Origin: an uncultured Ruminococcus sp.
GTDB lineage: Bacteria > Bacillota > Clostridia > Lachnospirales > Lachnospiraceae
DNA: 32,036 nt
Assembly: GCA_904377845.1 (NCBI GenBank)
Contig: CAJFGR010000022.1
Coordinates: 1 to 32,036 of the forward strand
Reading direction: 5' to 3'
The notes under the pieces are model-generated. The model was given only the letters and a program-made list of their open reading frames with translations, searched no databases and was not told the origin of the DNA. Position numbers and translations under genes: made by a program. This document shows, one piece after another, positions 15,273-24,429 of the stretch; position 1 is the stretch's first letter; each line of letters begins with the position of its first letter.

Positions 15273-15288
15273 TGATAAGGAGGAGTAT

Positions 15289-16959
15289 ATGTCTGAGCAA
15301 ATGTGCAGAGTTACGGCAGCAGGTGAGACAAGGGAATACAGGGCAGGAACTTCTTATCAGAAGATTGCCGAAGACTATCAGCCGAAATATGAACATCAGA
15401 TTGTACTTGTATTTGTCGACGGATTTCACCTTCAGGAACTTAGAAAAACAGTAGAGAGGGACTGTGAGCTGAGATTTGTGACGACAGCGGATGCCATCGG
15501 ACACGCGGCATATAAGAGAAGTATGAGTTTCCTGCTTGTCAAGGCTGTTCATGATACTGGAGGACATGACAAGGTTGAGAGGGTACGGATTCATTTTGCT
15601 CTTGGCAAAGGGTATTATTGTACGGTAGAGGGGGAGGTAAAACCTGACGAGGAATTCCTTCAGAAGGTATCTGCACGTATGAGAGAACTGTCCGAACAGC
15701 GGATCAGGTTTGACAAGAGATCCGTGCACACGGATGATGCTGTCGAACTTTTCCACAGGCACGGAATGTATGATAAGGAGAGGCTGTTCGAGTACAGACG
15801 TGTCTCAAAAGTAAATATATACAGTATCAATGAATTTGAAGATTACTATTACGGATATATGGTTCCGGATGCAGGCTGCCTGAAGTATTTCTCTCTGCAC
15901 CTGTATGACGAGGGGGTTGTGCTCCAGATGCCCGTAAAGGAAAAACCGGAAGAAGTGCCGGAGTTTAAGCCGAGCCCCAAGCTTTTTCAGGCCATGAAAG
16001 AGTCGGTGGAATGGGGAGACTGCCAGGACATAGAGACAGTGGGTGCGCTCAATGATATGATTACCAAAGGCGATATGCGGGAAGTAGTACTCGTACAGGA
16101 AGCACATCAGGAGCGCCAGATCGGCGAGATTGCAAAGCGTATAGCAGAAAAAAGAGATACGAAGTTTGTACTGATTGCAGGCCCGTCGTCTTCAGGCAAA
16201 ACTACATTTTCCCACAGGTTGTCCATACAGCTTCGGGTTAACGGACTGAGGCCGCATCCTATTGCAGTAGACAACTATTTCGTTGACAGAGAGCATACCC
16301 CGAGGGACAAGGACGGCAATTATAATTTTGAATGCCTGGAGGCAATCGATATCGAAAAATTCAACGAAGATATGGAAGCCCTCATCCGCGGGAAAGAAGT
16401 GTATCTTCCTATATTTGATTTTAAGACCGGAAAGAGAAAATATGATATCCGTCCGAAGAGACTGGGACCGGATGATATTCTTGTTATAGAAGGGATTCAC
16501 TGCCTGAATCCGAAACTGACGGAAGCAATGAGGAATGAATGCAAGTTCAGGATTTATATCAGCGCACTGACCCAGCTCAATGTTGATGAACATAACCGCA
16601 TTCCCTCTACGGACGGACGTCTGATCCGGAGGATTGTGAGAGATGCGCGCACACGGGGGGCCTCTGCCATGAGAACAATTGCCATGTGGCCTTCCGTACG
16701 CAGGGGAGAAGAAGAAAATATTTTTCCGTATCAGGAGGAGGCGGATGTAATGTTTAATTCTTCCCTTCTCTATGAGCTGGCAGTGCTTAAGCAATATGTA
16801 GAACCGCTGCTCTTCGGGGTAGACAGAGACTCAGAAGAGTATCTTGAAGCAAAACGTCTTTTGAAGTTCTTTGATTATTTTGTGGGAATCGGAAGCGAAT
16901 ATGTGCCGACGAATTCCCTTTTGAGAGAATTCATCGGCGGCGGATGTTTCCGTGTGTAA
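15289..16959 (+). CDS. Uridine kinase-like nucleoside kinase with ThrRS-like N-terminus
   Basis: 556 residues. The C-terminal half is a P-loop kinase of the uridine kinase/phosphoribulokinase type: Walker A GPSSSGKTTFS near residue 297, AVDNYFVDREHTPRD, and DILVIEGIHCLNP. The N-terminal half resembles the TGS and second additional (editing-like) domains of threonyl-tRNA synthetase, a known fusion in Clostridia usually labelled nucleoside kinase. It probably phosphorylates a nucleoside with ATP or GTP; substrate and the role of the N-terminal part are unknown. AAGGAGGAG precedes the ATG, and the gene follows Nif3 by 16 nt, so it is likely the last gene of the long pap-to-kinase run. Only 14 nt separate it from the convergent aroC stop; no terminator is visible there. 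Confidence 0.9.
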   Translation: MSEQMCRVTAAGETREYRAGTSYQKIAEDYQPKYEHQIVLVFVDGFHLQELRKTVERDCELRFVTTADAIGHAAYKRSMSFLLVKAVHDTGGHDKVERVRIHFALGKGYYCTVEGEVKPDEEFLQKVSARMRELSEQRIRFDKRSVHTDDAVELFHRHGMYDKERLFEYRRVSKVNIYSINEFEDYYYGYMVPDAGCLKYFSLHLYDEGVVLQMPVKEKPEEVPEFKPSPKLFQAMKESVEWGDCQDIETVGALNDMITKGDMREVVLVQEAHQERQIGEIAKRIAEKRDTKFVLIAGPSSSGKTTFSHRLSIQLRVNGLRPHPIAVDNYFVDREHTPRDKDGNYNFECLEAIDIEKFNEDMEALIRGKEVYLPIFDFKTGKRKYDIRPKRLGPDDILVIEGIHCLNPKLTEAMRNECKFRIYISALTQLNVDEHNRIPSTDGRLIRRIVRDARTRGASAMRTIAMWPSVRRGEEENIFPYQEEADVMFNSSLLYELAVLKQYVEPLLFGVDRDSEEYLEAKRLLKFFDYFVGIGSEYVPTNSLLREFIGGGCFRV

Positions 16960-16973
16960 GATTGTGATTTAAC

Positions 16974-18068
16974 TTAGTAGATTTTTTTGAGATGATCCAT
17001 CCGCGCGGTCATATTCTGGAGCAGCAGATCTGCAATAGTAATTGCCGTCATGGATTCCACAACTACGACTGCTCGTGGGACGATGACAGGATCGTGCCGG
17101 CCAAGTACTTTGATCTCGGTATTTTCTCCGGAAGTATTGACCGTGTGCTGGGATCTTGCGATAGAGGATGTCGGTTTTACGGCAGCTCTTAAAATCAGTC
17201 TGGATCCGTCACTCATACCTCCGAGTGTACCTCCGGAATGATTCGTCTTCTTGAAGATGCGGCCGTCCTCAGAATAAAAAGCATCGTTGTTTCTGCTTCC
17301 TGCGGACAGCGGTGCTTTAAAACCGTCTCCGATCTCCACGCCCTTGACAGCACCCACTGACATAACAGCCTGTGCAAGGAGAGCGTCGAGCTTGTCGAAG
17401 ACCGGTTCTCCCAGTCCTACAGGAAGATTGTCGGCGATACATTCAATGATCCCGCCGCAGGAGTCTCTGTCCGCCATCAGTGAAGCAATATATTCACCGG
17501 CCTGTTCTGCGACCGCATTATTCGGCATATACAGGCTGTTTTCTTCGATCTCAGAATAATGGCAGTCTTCTTCGCTTACCGTATACGGGCCGATTGCTTT
17601 TGTGTATGCACGGACAGAGATGCCAAGTTCGCCAAGCAGAAGAGAAGCAATGGCGCCGGCGGCAACGCGGCCGATAGTTTCCCTGCCGGAAGAACGCCCG
17701 CCGCCGCGGTAGTCGCGGAAACCGTATTTTTCTGTAAAGGGGTAATCCGCATGACCGGGACGGAAGAGCTCGGCAATATTTCCGTAATCGCGGGAACGCT
17801 GATCCTGGTTGCGTACAAGAAGAGAGATGGGAGTACCTGTTGTCTTTCCCTCGAAGACGCCGGACAGGATTTCGACAGAATCAGTCTCGTTTCTCTTGGT
17901 TGTAAATCTGCTCTGACCTGGTCTTCTGCGGTCAAGGAACTTCTGGATCTGTTCCTCGCAAAGTGCAAGACCGGCAGGACATCCGTCTATTACAACACCG
18001 ATTCCGGGGCCGTGGGATTCCCCCCATGTTGTTATGCGAAATATTTTTCCAAATGATGAACCACTCAT
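16974..18068 (-). CDS. aroC: Chorismate synthase
   Basis: 364 residues. It catalyses the last shikimate-pathway step, 5-enolpyruvylshikimate-3-phosphate to chorismate, with reduced FMN. Signatures: GESHGPGIGVVIDGCP (16-31, with His19), RGGGRSSGRETIGRVAAGA (about 120-138) and SGGTLGGMSDGS. ATG 18068 begins MSGSSFGKIFRITTWG, the family start; an in-frame extension to 18122 lies over the promoter. AGGAG is 13 nt upstream, somewhat far. The gene is monocistronic and divergent from the L,D-transpeptidase. Chorismate feeds tryptophan synthesis, for which trpB is also in the window. Confidence 0.96.
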   Translation of the reverse strand: MSGSSFGKIFRITTWGESHGPGIGVVIDGCPAGLALCEEQIQKFLDRRRPGQSRFTTKRNETDSVEILSGVFEGKTTGTPISLLVRNQDQRSRDYGNIAELFRPGHADYPFTEKYGFRDYRGGGRSSGRETIGRVAAGAIASLLLGELGISVRAYTKAIGPYTVSEEDCHYSEIEENSLYMPNNAVAEQAGEYIASLMADRDSCGGIIECIADNLPVGLGEPVFDKLDALLAQAVMSVGAVKGVEIGDGFKAPLSAGSRNNDAFYSEDGRIFKKTNHSGGTLGGMSDGSRLILRAAVKPTSSIARSQHTVNTSGENTEIKVLGRHDPVIVPRAVVVVESMTAITIADLLLQNMTARMDHLKKIY

Positions 18069-18121
18069 AATAATAGATGTTCTCCTTTCTGAATCTGTAC
18101 ATGAATCAGTACACAAGGACA

Positions 18122-18151
18122 ATTATATAGGAAAGAACCTGTCGTTGACAA
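18122..18151 (-). promoter_or_regulatory. Promoter of aroC
   Basis: On the minus strand, TTGTCA (18151-18146), an 18-nt spacer, and a perfect TATAAT (18127-18122). Confidence 0.65.
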
Positions 18152-18163
18152 GTATAAGTGCAC

Positions 18164-18192
18164 TTTACTTTTTATTCGTAACGTACTATAAT
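18164..18192 (+). promoter_or_regulatory. Promoter of the L,D-transpeptidase gene
   Basis: TTTACT (18164-18169), a 17-nt spacer, and TATAAT (18187-18192), about 37 nt before the start codon. It is arranged back to back with the aroC promoter, 12 nt away. Confidence 0.65.
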
Positions 18193-18228
18193 GAAACAGA
18201 AATTGTATAAAGGAGATTAGACTGACTG

Positions 18229-19815
18229 ATGAGCGAAAAAAGAATAAATAACTCTGATCTGCATCACGAAAATATAGATACTAAAGATGACAGTGTACTC
18301 AACAAAGTCTCGGAAGAAATATCTGATCTCCCTGGGGGAGACGGAAATAGTACAGTTTCTGGAAAACAGGCAAAGAAAAAACGCGGATCAAGAGGAAAAG
18401 GCAGAAGAAAAAAGAATAAGAAGAGTATGGGGAAAAAACCATGGATTATCGCCGGAAGTATTGTGGGAGGACTGCTGGTGATCTACCTGGGAGTGGCGGC
18501 TTTCTTTATGAGCCATTTTCTTATAAATACAACAGTTAACGGAAAAGACTTTTCCGGAAAAACAGTGGATGATGTAGAGGAATACCTCAAAAATCAGGTT
18601 GCGGACTACGAGCTGACTGTATTAGAGCAGAATAATATCTCAGATGTAATTACCGGTTCAGATATATCACTGACTTATCAGGAAAACTCACAGGCTTCTG
18701 ATGCACTGAAGGCACAGAACCAGCTGCTCTGGATTACCTCTCTGTTTTCGAAGTCAGATACAGATCTGACGGTTCAGGTAGAGTATGACGAAGCGGCACT
18801 TGATGAGAAGATACAGAATCTGCAGGCTGTGACAGCAGAACAGACGGATCCGGTGCCGGCCCATCCGGAATATGACGGGAATTCTTTTGTTGTGGCAGAT
18901 GAACAGTACGGCACGAAAGTAGATATGGAGACTCTGACTGCAAAAATTAAGCAGTATATTACAGAATTTAGAACGAGTCTTGACATGATGGACGAGGAGT
19001 GTTATGTGATGCCTGCATATACTTCGGATTCTCCGGAGGTACAGGCTGCCTGTGACGAGATGAATTCTTATCTGAAAGCCAGCATTACCTATCCGATGGA
19101 TGAAAATGTGGTGGTAGATAAATCGCTTATTTCAGGGTGGCTTACTTATGACGACAGTATGCAGGTTACATTCAATGAAGATGCCGTAAAGGCGTGGATG
19201 AGAGAATTTGGAAGCAAATACGATACAGCCGGAACGACGAGGTCAATTACAACACCGACAGGCAAGACGGCACAGGTATCCGGCGGTACATATGGCTGGA
19301 TCGTAGATGAAGCAACAGAGACGACAAATCTGATTAACAGCATCAAAAATGGCGAGGTGGCAGAGCGTCAGCCGGCTTACAAGCAGACTGCGGCCTCCCA
19401 TGGCGCTCAGGATTGGGGAAGCACGTACATCGAAGTTGATATCGCTGCACAGCATATGTGGTATATTGTAGATGGTTCAGTCGCTATGGAAACTGACGTT
19501 GTGACCGGACTCCCGGACGGAGACCGGGATACGCCGACAGGCGTTTATTCTATATTATATACAGAACGTGATTCTACATTGAAAGGAGCAATCGATCCGG
19601 CTACGGGTAAACCCAGCTATGAGACTCCGGTTGCATTCTGGATGCCGTTTACATGGCAGGGACATGGGTTCCATGATGCTACATGGCAGTCCTCTTTTGG
19701 TGGCTCGCGCTATCAGACACACGGGTCCCACGGATGTGTAAATATGCCGTACAGTAAGGCAGAACAGCTTTTTGGTATGATCAGCGCGGGGACTCCGGTT
19801 ATCGTGCATAATTAG
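18229..19815 (+). CDS. Membrane-anchored L,D-transpeptidase (YkuD)
   Basis: 528 residues. A charged cytoplasmic N-terminus with a strongly basic cluster (about 48-70) leads to one transmembrane helix (about 72-94), so the rest faces the cell wall. Two repeats of the putative peptidoglycan-binding module (PG_binding_4 type) occupy about 100-390. The C-terminal YkuD domain has the catalytic HGSHGCVNMP (498-507, Cys503). L,D-transpeptidases make 3-3 cross-links in peptidoglycan or attach proteins to it. AAAGGAGA lies 13 nt upstream of the ATG. It has its own promoter, divergent from aroC. A small hairpin (ACTGTT-CAT-AACAGT) follows the gene but lacks a T-run, so read-through to tgt is possible. 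Confidence 0.93.
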   Translation: MSEKRINNSDLHHENIDTKDDSVLNKVSEEISDLPGGDGNSTVSGKQAKKKRGSRGKGRRKKNKKSMGKKPWIIAGSIVGGLLVIYLGVAAFFMSHFLINTTVNGKDFSGKTVDDVEEYLKNQVADYELTVLEQNNISDVITGSDISLTYQENSQASDALKAQNQLLWITSLFSKSDTDLTVQVEYDEAALDEKIQNLQAVTAEQTDPVPAHPEYDGNSFVVADEQYGTKVDMETLTAKIKQYITEFRTSLDMMDEECYVMPAYTSDSPEVQAACDEMNSYLKASITYPMDENVVVDKSLISGWLTYDDSMQVTFNEDAVKAWMREFGSKYDTAGTTRSITTPTGKTAQVSGGTYGWIVDEATETTNLINSIKNGEVAERQPAYKQTAASHGAQDWGSTYIEVDIAAQHMWYIVDGSVAMETDVVTGLPDGDRDTPTGVYSILYTERDSTLKGAIDPATGKPSYETPVAFWMPFTWQGHGFHDATWQSSFGGSRYQTHGSHGCVNMPYSKAEQLFGMISAGTPVIVHN

Positions 19816-19875
19816 AGCGGTATTACTGTTCATAACAGTGCGGAATAAAACAGATGGAGACAGGATATAGAGAAT

Positions 19876-21006
19876 ATGTATGAACTTCTGAAAAAAGACG
19901 GAATGGCAAAACGGGGACGGTTTCATACCGTGCACGGTACAATTGAGACACCCGTATTTATGAACGTGGGGACAGCTGCGGCAATCAAAGGAGCTGTGTC
20001 CACGGATGATCTCAGGACAATCAAAACGCAGGTGGAACTGTCAAATACATACCATCTGCACGTGCGTCCGGGAGATGAAATTGTGAAGAAACTGGGCGGG
20101 CTGCACCGTTTTATGAACTGGGACAAGCCTATACTGACGGATTCGGGAGGATTTCAGGTGTTTTCTCTTGCCTCTCTTCGTAAGATAAAGGAAGAGGGGG
20201 TTCACTTCCATTCCCACATTGACGGACGAAAAATCTTCATGGGGCCGGAGGAGAGTATGCAGATTCAGTCTAATCTGGCCTCCACCATCGCGATGGCGTT
20301 TGATGAGTGCCCTTCCAGTGTGGCGGATAAGAAATATATCCAGAATTCTGTTGAGCGTACGGCACGGTGGCTGAAGCGCTGCAGGGACGAGATGCAGAGG
20401 CTGAACTCACTCCCGGATACGATTAATCCCCATCAGATGCTTTTCGGAATTAATCAGGGCGGTGTATATGAAGATATCCGTATTGCCCACGCACAGATGA
20501 TTACAGAACTGGATCTTGACGGATATGCCGTAGGAGGTCTGGCAGTCGGGGAGAGCCATGAGGAAATGTACCGGATACTGGACGCGGTAGTGCCTTACCT
20601 GCCTGATAATAAGCCTACCTATCTGATGGGTGTGGGAACGCCTGCAAATATTCTGGAAGCTGTTGACAGAGGCGTTGATTTCTTCGACTGCGTGTATCCG
20701 TCCAGAAACGGCAGACACGGACACGTGTATACAAACCATGGCAAAATGAATCTTTTCAATGCAAAATATGAGCTGGATGACCGGCCGATTGAAGAAGGAT
20801 GCGGCTGTCCTGCGTGCAGAAGCTACAGCAGAGCTTATATCCGCCATCTGCTCAAGGCAAAGGAAATGCTCGGAATGCGGCTTTGTGTGCTGCATAACCT
20901 GTATTTCTATAATACGATGATGGAAGAGATCAGGGATGCAATCGACGCAGGGGAATATAAAGCGTATAAAAAGCGGAAGCTGGATGCGGTGTCAGGACGT
21001 CCGTAA
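19876..21006 (+). CDS. tgt: tRNA-guanine(34) transglycosylase
   Basis: 376 residues. It exchanges G34 of tRNAs with GUN anticodons for a queuine precursor (preQ1 in most bacteria). Active-site residues are visible: Asp89 in ILTDSGGFQVFSL and the nucleophile Asp271 in FFDCVYPSRNGRHGH. The zinc site is C309, C311, C314 (CGCPAC) and H340. Length fits the bacterial family. AGGA lies about 9 nt upstream. The tgt-yajC order is common in bacteria. No queA or preQ1 synthesis gene is in the window. Confidence 0.97.
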   Translation: MYELLKKDGMAKRGRFHTVHGTIETPVFMNVGTAAAIKGAVSTDDLRTIKTQVELSNTYHLHVRPGDEIVKKLGGLHRFMNWDKPILTDSGGFQVFSLASLRKIKEEGVHFHSHIDGRKIFMGPEESMQIQSNLASTIAMAFDECPSSVADKKYIQNSVERTARWLKRCRDEMQRLNSLPDTINPHQMLFGINQGGVYEDIRIAHAQMITELDLDGYAVGGLAVGESHEEMYRILDAVVPYLPDNKPTYLMGVGTPANILEAVDRGVDFFDCVYPSRNGRHGHVYTNHGKMNLFNAKYELDDRPIEEGCGCPACRSYSRAYIRHLLKAKEMLGMRLCVLHNLYFYNTMMEEIRDAIDAGEYKAYKKRKLDAVSGRP

Positions 21007-21051
21007 CAATGTTTTTTCTGCGTTTTATTGTCATGATTTTCAAAAAGACTC

Positions 21052-21080
21052 TTGAAGTAAATGGGGTTTTTGTGTATAGT
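21052..21080 (+). promoter_or_regulatory. Promoter of yajC
   Basis: TTGAAG (21052-21057), 17-nt spacer, TATAGT (21075-21080), so yajC can be transcribed separately from tgt. Confidence 0.6.
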
Positions 21081-21119
21081 AGACTTATTGCCGGATAGAA
21101 AGTTAGGAGGAAATATATT

Positions 21120-21398
21120 ATGGGTGAAATGGCTAGTATGCTGATATTATGGGTTGTTGTGATCGGACTGATGTGGTTCCTGCTCATGCGTCCTCAGAAA
21201 AAAGAGCAGAAAAGAGTACAGGCAATGCTTGCGTCCATGGAAGTTGGCGACACAGCACTGACAACGAGCGGATTTTACGGTGTGATTATCGATATCACAG
21301 ACGATGATGTGATTGTTGAATTCGGAAATAATAAAAATTGCCGTATTCCGATGCAGAAAGCAGCAATCGCGCAGATCGAGAAACCGAGCGCAGAATAA
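21120..21398 (+). CDS. yajC: Preprotein translocase subunit YajC
   Basis: 92 residues: one N-terminal transmembrane helix (about 7-23) followed at once by the diagnostic RPQKKEQKRVQAMLASMEVGD, then a small soluble domain with TSGFYGVI. YajC associates with SecDF and YidC at the Sec translocon; its precise role is auxiliary. AGGAGG lies 10 nt upstream of the ATG. No secD/secF follow here; a terminator and an amino-acid operon do. Confidence 0.95.
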   Translation: MGEMASMLILWVVVIGLMWFLLMRPQKKEQKRVQAMLASMEVGDTALTTSGFYGVIIDITDDDVIVEFGNNKNCRIPMQKAAIAQIEKPSAE

Positions 21399-21411
21399 AA
21401 TGTATTTATTG

Positions 21412-21450
21412 AGTGAAAATCTGTCAGGATGATGGGTTTTCACTTTTTTT
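21412..21450 (+). terminator. Terminator after yajC
   Basis: Arms AGTGAAAA (21412-21419) and TTTTCACT (21437-21444), followed by a T-run to 21450. Confidence 0.8.
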
Positions 21451-21509
21451 GTAATGCGAGAATAAAAAAATAAATTTTAGAGCGCCCTCTATTTTTTGCA
21501 CTGTACTAC

Positions 21510-21538
21510 TTGAAAGACGTACAGAAATGAGGTATGAT
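21510..21538 (+). promoter_or_regulatory. Promoter of the leuB-ilvD-ilvB-serC-serA operon
   Basis: TTGAAA (21510-21515), 17-nt spacer, TATGAT (21533-21538). The leader to leuB is only about 30 nt, so there is no room for a T-box or leader-peptide attenuator. Confidence 0.65.
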
Positions 21539-21575
21539 AAACAGTGATATTTTAGATTTGGAAGGGTGAGCGGTT

Positions 21576-22661
21576 ATGAATATGAAGATCGGAGTGATAA
21601 AAGGGGATGGAATCGGACCGGAGATCGTGGACGAGGCGTTAAAGGTACTCGACCGGATCGCAGAGGTATACGGCCATTCCTTTTCTTATACGCAGCTTTT
21701 GATGGGTGGGGCGTCTATTGACGTGAACGGGGTGCCTCTTACGGACGAGACTCTTGAAGCTGCAAAGGCAAGCGATGCGGTGCTGATGGGATCTATAGGG
21801 GGAGATGCAAAGACATCTCCGTGGTATAAGCTGGAACCCTCCAGACGTCCTGAGGCAGGTCTTCTGGCTCTGAGAAAGGGCCTGAATCTGTTCGCCAATT
21901 TGAGACCGGCTGTACTCTATCAGGAATTAAAGGGCGCGTGTCCCCTGAAAGAAGAGATTGCCGATAAAGGATTCGATATGATGATCATGAGAGAGCTGAC
22001 CGGCGGACTTTATTTTGGAAAACGGAGCACGAAGGAGGAGAACGGAGTCCTTGTGGCCAGAGACGAGCTTACATACAGCGAGGAGGAGATCAGACGTATT
22101 GCAAAGCGGGGATTTGACATTGCCATGAAACGCAGGAAGAAAGTGACAAGCGTGGATAAGGCGAACGTGCTGGACTCGTCAAGACTCTGGAGAAAAGTTG
22201 TGGAAGAGGTCTCTGAGGACTATCCGGAAGTACAGCTGGAGAATATGCTTGTCGACAACTGTGCGATGCAGCTTGTTAAGGATCCGGCACAGTTTGATGT
22301 GATTCTGACGGAAAATATGTTCGGGGATATTCTCTCTGACGAGGCAAGCATGGTGACCGGCTCCATCGGAATGCTTGCGAGCGCCAGCCTGAATGAGACA
22401 AAATTCGGTCTGTATGAACCCAGCGGCGGGTCTGCACCGGATATTGCAGGCAGAGGAATTGCGAATCCGATCGCTACGATTCTTTCGGCAGCTATGATGC
22501 TGAAATACTCCTTTGACCTTGACGCAGAGGCAAAAGCCATTGAAGATGCCGTATCAGCTGTTTTAAAGGAAGGGTACCGCACCATTGATATTATGTCCGA
22601 GGGAATGAAGCAGATCGGGACAAAAGAGATGGGAGACCGGATCTGTTCCCATATCGGATGA
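21576..22661 (+). CDS. leuB: 3-isopropylmalate dehydrogenase
   Basis: 361 residues. It oxidises and decarboxylates 3-isopropylmalate with NAD+ in leucine synthesis. Motifs: [17 protein letters not shown], the substrate loop [11 protein letters not shown], the DNCAMQL segment, metal-binding [18 protein letters not shown], and nucleotide-binding [19 protein letters not shown] precedes the ATG at 21576; a second in-frame ATG two codons later is also possible. It heads the operon; leuA, leuC and leuD are not in the window. Confidence 0.96.
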   Translation: MNMKIGVIKGDGIGPEIVDEALKVLDRIAEVYGHSFSYTQLLMGGASIDVNGVPLTDETLEAAKASDAVLMGSIGGDAKTSPWYKLEPSRRPEAGLLALRKGLNLFANLRPAVLYQELKGACPLKEEIADKGFDMMIMRELTGGLYFGKRSTKEENGVLVARDELTYSEEEIRRIAKRGFDIAMKRRKKVTSVDKANVLDSSRLWRKVVEEVSEDYPEVQLENMLVDNCAMQLVKDPAQFDVILTENMFGDILSDEASMVTGSIGMLASASLNETKFGLYEPSGGSAPDIAGRGIANPIATILSAAMMLKYSFDLDAEAKAIEDAVSAVLKEGYRTIDIMSEGMKQIGTKEMGDRICSHIG

Positions 22662-22728
22662 AAGATAAGCGCATAAACAGAAAAGTATAGACATATAAAG
22701 ACATTGCAGGAAAGCGAGGAAATGACAG

Positions 22729-24405
22729 ATGAGAAGCGATACAGTGACCAAAGGCGTTCAGCAGGCGCCTCACAGATCTTTATTTAACGCTCTTGGCATG
22801 ACAAAAGAAGAGCTTGAAAGACCATTGATCGGGGTGGTCAGCTCATACAATGAGATTGTTCCGGGGCATATGAATCTTGATAAGATTACCGAAGCGGTAA
22901 AAATGGGCGTCGCAATGGCAGGCGGCACTCCGATCGTCGTTCCGGCGATTGCTGTGTGCGACGGAATTGCCATGGGACATATAGGCATGAAATACTCACT
23001 TGTGACAAGAGATCTTATTGCAGATTCCACAGAGGCTCTTGCCATGGCGCATCAGTTTGACGGTCTTGTAATGATTCCCAATTGTGACAAGAACGTGCCG
23101 GGACTTCTGATGGCGGCAGCGCGCGTGAACATTCCGACGATTTTTGTCAGCGGCGGCCCGATGCTGGCCGGTCATGTAAAAGGCGGACGAACCAGTCTCT
23201 CCAGTATGTTTGAGGCTGTCGGAGCGCACGCAGCAGGAAAGATCACAGATGAAGATCTGTGCGAATATGAGAATAAGGCCTGCCCGACCTGTGGTTCCTG
23301 TTCCGGTATGTATACTGCAAACAGTATGAACTGCCTTACAGAAGCACTGGGGATGGGGCTCCGCGGCAACGGAACTATCCCGGCAGTATATTCGGCAAGA
23401 ATTCAGCTTGCAAAACACGCAGGTATGCAGGTGATGGAGCTTGTCAGAAAGAATATCAGACCCCGTGATATTATGACTGAAGATGCAATCCTCAACGCCC
23501 TGACAGTCGATATGGCACTCGGATGTTCTACGAACAGTATGCTGCATCTTCCGGCTATTGCCCATGAGATCGGTATGGATTTTGAAATTGATTTTGCAAA
23601 CAGCATCAGCGAGAAGACACCGAATCTGTGTCATCTTGCACCGGCAGGCCATACCTATATAGAAGACCTTAATGAGGCAGGCGGCGTGTATGCTGTCATG
23701 AATGAATTGAGCAAGAAGAACCTTCTGAATCTTGACTGTATGACAGTTACCGGAAAGACAGTGGGAGAAAATATTGCCGGATGTGAGAATCTGAATCCTG
23801 AAGTTATCCGTCCGATTGACAATCCGTACAGTGAAACCGGCGGACTTGCAGTACTCAAAGGAAATCTGGCTCCGGACGGCAGCGTAGTAAAGCGTTCTGC
23901 TGTCTGCGACGAGATGCTTGTGCATGAAGGACCGGCGAGAATCTTTGAGAGCGATGAAGAAGCGACAGAGGCAATCAAGAGCGGAAAGATCAATCCGGGC
24001 GATGTTATCGTTATCCGTTACGAGGGACCGAAAGGCGGACCGGGAATGAGAGAGATGCTTAATCCGACTTCGGCTATCGCAGGATACGGCCTGGGATCTA
24101 CCGTGGCGCTGATCACGGACGGACGATTCAGCGGTGCCTCCCGCGGCGCCTCCATCGGACACGTGTCTCCTGAAGCGGCTGTAGGCGGTCCGATTGCGCT
24201 TGTAGAAGAGGGAGATATCATTAAGATAAATATTCCGGAGCTGAAGTTGGAACTTGATATTTCGGACGAAGAGATGGCTGCAAGAAAGGCTAAATGGCAG
24301 CCCAGAGAGCCGAAAGTCAAGACTGGTTATCTTGCAAGATATGCAGCAATGGTTACATCCGGGAACCGGGGGGCTATTCTGGAAGTACCGGGGAAGAATG
24401 AGTGA
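22729..24405 (+). CDS. ilvD: Dihydroxy-acid dehydratase
   Basis: 558 residues. This iron-sulfur enzyme dehydrates 2,3-dihydroxy acids to 2-oxo acids in isoleucine and valine synthesis. Cluster cysteines lie in PNCDKNVPG (about 120) and [20 protein letters not shown] (about 183-202). C-terminal [12 protein letters not shown] and [21 protein letters not shown] are family signatures. GAGGAA lies 7 nt upstream of the ATG. It is separated by 67 nt from leuB and 24 nt from ilvB. Confidence 0.97.
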   Translation: MRSDTVTKGVQQAPHRSLFNALGMTKEELERPLIGVVSSYNEIVPGHMNLDKITEAVKMGVAMAGGTPIVVPAIAVCDGIAMGHIGMKYSLVTRDLIADSTEALAMAHQFDGLVMIPNCDKNVPGLLMAAARVNIPTIFVSGGPMLAGHVKGGRTSLSSMFEAVGAHAAGKITDEDLCEYENKACPTCGSCSGMYTANSMNCLTEALGMGLRGNGTIPAVYSARIQLAKHAGMQVMELVRKNIRPRDIMTEDAILNALTVDMALGCSTNSMLHLPAIAHEIGMDFEIDFANSISEKTPNLCHLAPAGHTYIEDLNEAGGVYAVMNELSKKNLLNLDCMTVTGKTVGENIAGCENLNPEVIRPIDNPYSETGGLAVLKGNLAPDGSVVKRSAVCDEMLVHEGPARIFESDEEATEAIKSGKINPGDVIVIRYEGPKGGPGMREMLNPTSAIAGYGLGSTVALITDGRFSGASRGASIGHVSPEAAVGGPIALVEEGDIIKINIPELKLELDISDEEMAARKAKWQPREPKVKTGYLARYAAMVTSGNRGAILEVPGKNE

Positions 24406-24429
24406 TTGGAAGGAGCGAAAGAAAAAAGA

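Noticed and set aside
18145-18150. TTGACA as -35 box of the L,D-transpeptidase promoter
   Set aside because: It is 36 nt from the TATAAT at 18187, too far; TTTACT at 18164 has the correct 17-nt spacing. Most of its bases overlap the aroC -35 on the other strand.
22996-24162. Open frame of 388 codons on the minus strand
   Set aside because: It is entirely antisense to ilvD, whose motifs are intact; composition is that of a shadow frame.
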